From the NCBI GenBank assembly GCA_028289425.1, contig JANQPL010000012.1, positions 124,001 through 188,000 on the forward strand: a DNA stretch of 64,000 bases, given 5' to 3'. Position 1 is the stretch's first letter; each line of letters opens with the position of its first letter. Of the stretch, positions 60,009 to 64,000 are shown piece by piece. Under the pieces are notes generated by a model. That model searched no databases, had not been told where the DNA came from, and saw nothing but the letters and a program-made list of their open reading frames with translations. Origin of the DNA: Alphaproteobacteria bacterium. Lineage in GTDB: Bacteria; Pseudomonadota; Alphaproteobacteria; JANQMY01. The position numbers and the translations under genes were made by a program.

Positions 60009-60111
60009 CTAAAGCCTGTCGCGCTTAACCCGATTCATGCGACAGGCTTTAGGTCTTTGTTTGGTCGCGTGTCTTTTGCGCATAACCGGTTCCCACTTAT
60101 GCGCGACACGC
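60009..60111. repeat. Two adjacent long palindromes
   Basis: CTAAAGCCTGTCGC (60009-60022) pairs perfectly with 60039-60052. Next, GCGTGTC (60067-60073) pairs with GACACGC (60105-60111), with an inner perfect GCGCATAA/TTATGCGC pair (60078-60085 with 60097-60104). The second has the look of the AACCGGTT-centred repeats seen in many alphaproteobacteria. The gap 59931-60143 has no gene. Confidence 0.75.
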
Positions 60112-60143
60112 TCTAGTGAGTGCCGAAGTGGGATCAAATGAGC

Positions 60144-60752
60144 TTAGAGCTTGACGCCTTCGCCGCCCTTAAGCTCTTGGACCCGTGCGGCCTCAAGGTC
60201 CAGATACCGGGTCCGGTTCGCTTTGTCGTTTTCTTCCCGAATGTCGGTATCGACAATCACGACGGTGATGCGTGTGCGTTCTTGGCTGCGCAACACTTCC
60301 GTATCGATGATCATCTCGGCGCAGCTGCAAATGTCCTGCACCCATTTGCGGTTCTCGCGGGTGCTGGAATCTTCGATAATCTTGCCCTTTTCCGTGGCGG
60401 GATCCAGGCCGTATTTTTCGAAGATTACTTCAAACAACCTGCGCAAGTTCCGGCGCTCATTGATGTATTGGGTGGAGTTGATCTGATAGGCTTGGCCCTG
60501 TGCGTCAAACACCACCAACAGATTGGCCGAACCGGAATCATCCTCTTCCTTGAGCGTTAGCTCATGTCCTTTAACGAACCCATACTTGGTGTCGCGCTTG
60601 ATCGTGTGATCACCGCCAACCAATTCCATCACGTCTTCCAGGGCCATGCCCATTTTGATGCCCCGGAAATCGAAGGATCGAACGTCGGCGGCTTGGACAG
60701 CCGAAGTGATCATCCAGAAGGTCAGGATCAAAAGTGCGTAGCAGACTCTCAT
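60144..60752 (-). CDS. Exported protein of unknown function
   Basis: A 202-residue protein with signal peptide MRVCYALLILTFWMITSAVQAAD. The mature start FDFRGIKMGMALEDVMELVGG has the shape of a BamE-like (GMS-EVxxLLG) fold. The rest is charged and helical, with CSC in VQDICSCAEMI. ATG 60752 follows GGGGCGAGAGC. No neighbours on this strand share a short gap. Function unknown. Confidence 0.65.
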   Translation of the reverse strand: MRVCYALLILTFWMITSAVQAADVRSFDFRGIKMGMALEDVMELVGGDHTIKRDTKYGFVKGHELTLKEEDDSGSANLLVVFDAQGQAYQINSTQYINERRNLRRLFEVIFEKYGLDPATEKGKIIEDSSTRENRKWVQDICSCAEMIIDTEVLRSQERTRITVVIVDTDIREENDKANRTRYLDLEAARVQELKGGEGVKL

Positions 60753-60867
60753 GCTCTCGCCCCACAATTAGAACTCGGACGGCCTGATGGCGCATCTCTT
60801 ATCGGCCGATTGGACGGCCATTATTGTCAATTTATTGAAGTTCTACCAAATGAATGAGGCCGTGCCC

Positions 60868-60892
60868 AGGGCGAATACTCATTATTCGCCCT
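60868..60892. terminator. Hairpin downstream of the TPR gene
   Basis: AGGGCGAATA (60868-60877) and TATTCGCCCT (60883-60892) form a perfect 10-bp stem with a 5-nt loop, 53 bp beyond the TPR gene's stop. No T-run follows on the minus strand, so termination would be weak or rely on other factors. Confidence 0.4.
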
Positions 60893-60944
60893 GATTACTT
60901 ATAGTTTCCCGGTTTTATAGTTAAGAATGCCGCCTGACTCTGGT

Positions 60945-62735
60945 TCAGATCTCGCCTAATTCAATTACATTGCCCCGGCCGGCCCAGGCCCTGCGGAAGA
61001 GCCTTTCGGTGACTTTGGCACCCGCCACATCGCCGGTCGCTTTTTGCGCTTGAGAGAGGGCAAACAGTGCCCACGCATTATTGGGATAGTTGATCAGGCT
61101 GTCAGAGAGCACTTTCTTTGCCTCATCGGCGCGGCCGGCGGCAATCAGAGCCGATCCAAGAGATTGGCGTACCGGATAATACCAATAGGGCGGTTCGGTA
61201 TAATTCAGGGCGTCCTGCGCATTCACCGCCTTCTCATAATGCTCGACGGCTTCATCCTTGTCGCCTTTAGCTTGGGCCATGCGGGCCGCCAGCACATGGA
61301 CGGCAATTTCGGCAATGGTAGGGCCGGGCACCAGCCGCTCGGTCAATCCCTCCAAAACACCGGAATCGTGAATGGCTTCGATGGCTTCACCTTCTTTTTG
61401 GGCGCTCTCCAGATCGCCTGTTTTGATGAATGACTCACCCCGTGCATAGTGCCAAATGGCGACGATGAGTGGCGTTTCATCCGATGGTTTCTCAAGGGCT
61501 AAGATTTCTTCGGGATCGCCGAACCGCGCCATGGCATAGAGCGGCGCCAGCTTGATCGGCTGTGCGGTGGGTTCCATCACCGCAAACTCATGAGGAATCA
61601 AATCTGCCAGCTTACGCGCTGCCCGGAGACTGCGCTTGCCGTCCCCCGCCATAAGCGCCGATGCCATCAGGAAATGCACATTGTGCGGATAATAGACGAA
61701 GGGGTAGATGCCGTCCGCATCCACCTGCTCGAAATACCTCTCATCTGCTTCCACCGCATCTGCGTTGGCGCGGACGGAGTCTTTGAAGCGGCCCACGCGA
61801 TAGTAGATGTGAGACGGCATGTGGACCAAATGTCCTGAGCCTGGCATGAGCGACGCAAGCCGATCCGCATAGGGCTCCGCCCGCTCCGGCGTGGTCGATG
61901 CCTCTACAGCGTGAATATAAAGATGGATCGCCCCCGTATGGTCCGGATTGTTTGCGAGCGCTTGTTCAAGCACGGCAACCGACCCGCCCTGACGCCCTTT
62001 CGGCGTTTTCTGGTCACGCTCCCAATAATCCCAAGGGGAAAGATTCATCAGGGAGTCGGCATAAATGGTGGCGACGTCCACATCGTCAGGATATTTCGCC
62101 GCAACTTCCGCCATGGCATCCGCAAATGCCGTGTTCAATGCGGCACGGTCTGCATTGGGGTCGGGTGAATACCTTTTTGAAAGCGCTTTGATGAGGTGTT
62201 TTTCTTTATCGGTTGCACCCTCCGACAATTCGCGCGCCCGTGTTACCGCAAGGTATGCGGGCTCGATCGCGTCGGGCAGCATGGGAAGATTGAGGTTCGA
62301 CCCCCAGGCAAACGCCTCTCCCCAGAAACACATGGCACAGGTGGGGTCCAACTCCTGAGCTTTTTTGTAGGCACGAATTGCCTCCAGGTGGTTGAAGCCG
62401 TAGGTCAAGCGAAGCCCTTGATCAAAATAGCTTTGGGCGAGCGGTACATCTGTGGAAACTGGGTAGGAGTAGTCACCCAGATTGTCCCACAGGGGTGGCC
62501 CGTCGGCCGGTGCCGGTTCGTTCCTTTGCCAGAACCTCCAGTTAATGGCGGTCATTGTTTCAGGTAGTTTGAAATGCGATCCATGCTGCTGGCCTTTTTG
62601 TCCACACAGGGCGGCCGCCATATAGGCCGGGTTCAGAAGATCTTCGGCGTTGCCTTGCGCATTTTCAGATGCATTGCTCGGTGCCACGAGCGCGGTTGAC
62701 AGCAAGGTTCCAAGAACGAGGGCATGTTTTTTCAT
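60945..62735 (-). CDS. Exported TPR protein with CxxC and clustered histidines
   Basis: A 596-residue periplasmic protein with signal MKKHALVLGTLLSTALVAPS. It has several TPR helices (e.g. LEAIRAYKKAQELDPTCAMC, residues 117-136, and AEIAVHVLAARMAQAKGDKDEA). Cys133 and Cys136 form CAMC. A His cluster lies at 272, 276 (IHLYIHAVEAS), 303, 306 and 310 (GHLVHMPSHIY), 352 and 355 (PHNVH). Known only as a TPR family; metal or heme binding is my inference. Confidence 0.75.
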   Translation of the reverse strand: MKKHALVLGTLLSTALVAPSNASENAQGNAEDLLNPAYMAAALCGQKGQQHGSHFKLPETMTAINWRFWQRNEPAPADGPPLWDNLGDYSYPVSTDVPLAQSYFDQGLRLTYGFNHLEAIRAYKKAQELDPTCAMCFWGEAFAWGSNLNLPMLPDAIEPAYLAVTRARELSEGATDKEKHLIKALSKRYSPDPNADRAALNTAFADAMAEVAAKYPDDVDVATIYADSLMNLSPWDYWERDQKTPKGRQGGSVAVLEQALANNPDHTGAIHLYIHAVEASTTPERAEPYADRLASLMPGSGHLVHMPSHIYYRVGRFKDSVRANADAVEADERYFEQVDADGIYPFVYYPHNVHFLMASALMAGDGKRSLRAARKLADLIPHEFAVMEPTAQPIKLAPLYAMARFGDPEEILALEKPSDETPLIVAIWHYARGESFIKTGDLESAQKEGEAIEAIHDSGVLEGLTERLVPGPTIAEIAVHVLAARMAQAKGDKDEAVEHYEKAVNAQDALNYTEPPYWYYPVRQSLGSALIAAGRADEAKKVLSDSLINYPNNAWALFALSQAQKATGDVAGAKVTERLFRRAWAGRGNVIELGEI

Positions 62736-62868
62736 CTATATCTCCCCTTCTGGAATCGATCCGGTTCGATTCCAGACTCATCTCCCTGTTATTTTAGGGC
62801 AATCTTCGAAAAAGTGTTAGCCGATCTGTTCGGCGGCCAATGAGCGTATTGCTTGTTCTAGAGTCGTG

Positions 62869-63024
62869 GTTCAGAAGTTCGCAATACAATCTCAGCGAGT
62901 CCGGAAGCGAACTTCTGAACCTAAAACAACACTAGATTCAATGATTTCCTGGTGTCCTTAAGAATCCGAAGTTCGTAAGGAGCAAGCTGTTTTAATGTAA
63001 CGAACTTCGGATTCGGGACACCAG
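62869..63024. repeat. Two tandem palindromes sharing GAAGTTCG
   Basis: GTTCAGAAGTTCGC (62869-62882) pairs perfectly with 62907-62920. GAATCCGAAGTTCGT (62962-62976) pairs perfectly with 63000-63014, extended by an outer CTGGTGTCC (62949-62957) / GGACACCAG (63016-63024). Both carry the core GAAGTTCG. The gap 62736-63135 has no gene. Confidence 0.75.
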
Positions 63025-63135
63025 CATACAATGCACGCCGCGAAGAACGTTGTCGTTTTGTCGAACCCCAAACCGATCAAATCGGAAGACGATGTTATGG
63101 AGATCTTGCGTATGGCTTTGGTCGGCGGTTGTGGC

Positions 63136-63837
63136 TTACCAATTTTCTCCAAAGGGTCGGATTTCGACCTCAAACGCCCAACTCGATTTGTCTTGATGAG
63201 CCAGATGCCAGGCTTCGTCGGCGATCGCTGACGGTTTGATGTAAAAATCGTCCGGTTGGCCCGCAAACGCCTCCCGTGTCCAGGGCACATCGATGACCGC
63301 ATCGATCATAATAAAGGCCACGTGTACACCCTTTGGCCCAAGGTCCCGCGCCATGGATTCCGCCAGGATGCGCTGGGCAGCTTTGGTCGGCGCGAAAGCC
63401 GCAAAAAAATCTTTGCCGCGGCGTGCGGCTGTGTTGCCGGTGATTATGATAGCGCCCTTGCCGTTTTCCACCATGGTCGGGGCCATTGCTTGGGTCAGGT
63501 AAAGAAGTCCCAGCACGTTGACTTCGAAATTGCGTTGAAGGTCGCGCGGTGAAACTTCGAGCACAGTGCCGCGCGTTCCGCGCACGGCGTTGTGGATGAC
63601 CACTTCCGGTGCGCCCAAATCCTTTGTAACCCGAGCGACGGTCTCCTTCACTGCATTTTCACTAGAAACATCGCACACGTAAGGGTGTCCGCCGGGCAGT
63701 TCTTCATTAAGCGACTGTAAGCGGTCTTCGTCACGCGCCAGCATGGCAACGTCATAGCCACCGGCTTCAAATCGGCGGCATATGGCGCTCCCCGTTCCGG
63801 GGCCAACGCCGGTCACCAAACACACAGGTCTTGTCAT
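63136..63837 (-). CDS. Short-chain dehydrogenase lacking the catalytic Tyr
   Basis: A 233-residue SDR. The cofactor motif is VTGVGPGTGSAICRRF and the Asn region is VIHNAVRGTRG. Where YxxxK is expected it has FAPTK, so Phe replaces the Tyr. The Ser position is GNTAARRG. It ends RPFGENW, a tail typical of one divergent SDR subgroup. It may be a non-canonical enzyme or a pseudo-enzyme. The 163 bp to the right edge show no gene. Confidence 0.82.
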   Translation of the reverse strand: MTRPVCLVTGVGPGTGSAICRRFEAGGYDVAMLARDEDRLQSLNEELPGGHPYVCDVSSENAVKETVARVTKDLGAPEVVIHNAVRGTRGTVLEVSPRDLQRNFEVNVLGLLYLTQAMAPTMVENGKGAIIITGNTAARRGKDFFAAFAPTKAAQRILAESMARDLGPKGVHVAFIMIDAVIDVPWTREAFAGQPDDFYIKPSAIADEAWHLAHQDKSSWAFEVEIRPFGENW

Positions 63838-64000
63838 AAGGCCCCTCCAGTTCGCACGTCGAAGACATTGGATGAAAGGCAGTCACAGGGAATATGTGCC
63901 TCTCGGTTTCCCGTTAGAGTGAGTATTAAAAGTGAACTTGTCAATGAGGCGTCATGGAGTCTTGCTCTAAAGGCAAGTTGAATAGACAGGTAAGCGGTTT

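Overview
The window looks like chromosome of a GC-rich alphaproteobacterium. The evidence is gene order and family content: rplM-rpsI next to argC, the run phaC / small lipoprotein / aminotransferase / hom / glpX / recJ / tRNA-Glu, heme A synthase with a DUF2842 protein, class I PHA synthase, and many TetR, SDR and Rieske genes of a lipid- and xenobiotic-degrading aerobe. I cannot name the genus. I see no prophage, CRISPR array, rRNA or classical insertion sequence.

Layout. 1-5.8 kb: a Usp-like gene cut by the window edge, a cytochrome c gene with an FNR/FixK-like box upstream, two divergent citrate-synthase paralogues (one fused to a DNA-binding HTH) around an inverted repeat, a lipoprotein and a large membrane protein. 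5.9-9.4 kb: a proteasome-like (Thr-Ntn hydrolase) candidate with a small basic partner, a D-2-hydroxyacid dehydrogenase, a [2Fe-2S] ferredoxin and DUF2842. 9.4-17.4 kb: a MITE-like palindrome, GIY-YIG gene 1, ctaA, a YCII/ECF-sigma pair, VOC, MAPEG and DUF2461 genes, an ArsR-SRPBCC operon divergent from a GST gene, a Zn-alcohol dehydrogenase and a MoaD-like protein ending in GG. 17.6-22.5 kb: a three-subunit molybdenum hydroxylase with an LLM flavin oxidoreductase and an ABM monooxygenase. 22.6-35.5 kb: transporters, TetR regulators, aldo/keto reductase, thioesterase, three SDRs, a lipoprotein, a kinase-like protein, a Rieske oxygenase and a methyltransferase; this resembles acyl or xenobiotic catabolism. 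35.8-43.9 kb: metY, a CoA-binding protein, GIY-YIG gene 2, enoyl-CoA hydratase, rplM-rpsI, a TylF-like methyltransferase, argC and a PstS-like binding protein. 44-54.5 kb: a PPOX flavoprotein, GIY-YIG gene 3, phaC, lipoprotein, aminotransferase-hom-glpX-recJ and tRNA-Glu. 54.5-64 kb: cell-envelope proteins, chiefly a membrane-anchored trypsin-like protease with a very long beta-propeller region, a His-rich TPR protein and an atypical SDR.

The strongest unexplained pattern is in the repeats. The gaps carry a family of REP-like hairpins with a constant GTC foot and usually a CCA tail but different stems. Two closely related GIY-YIG nuclease genes are each bracketed by inverted copies of their own hairpin type, which looks like a self-contained mobile unit. 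A third, more distant GIY-YIG gene sits between a MITE-like element and another such hairpin. The second candidate for new biology is the 5,932-7,622 gene pair, whose first product keeps the Thr1/Asp17/Lys geometry of proteasome-type proteases.
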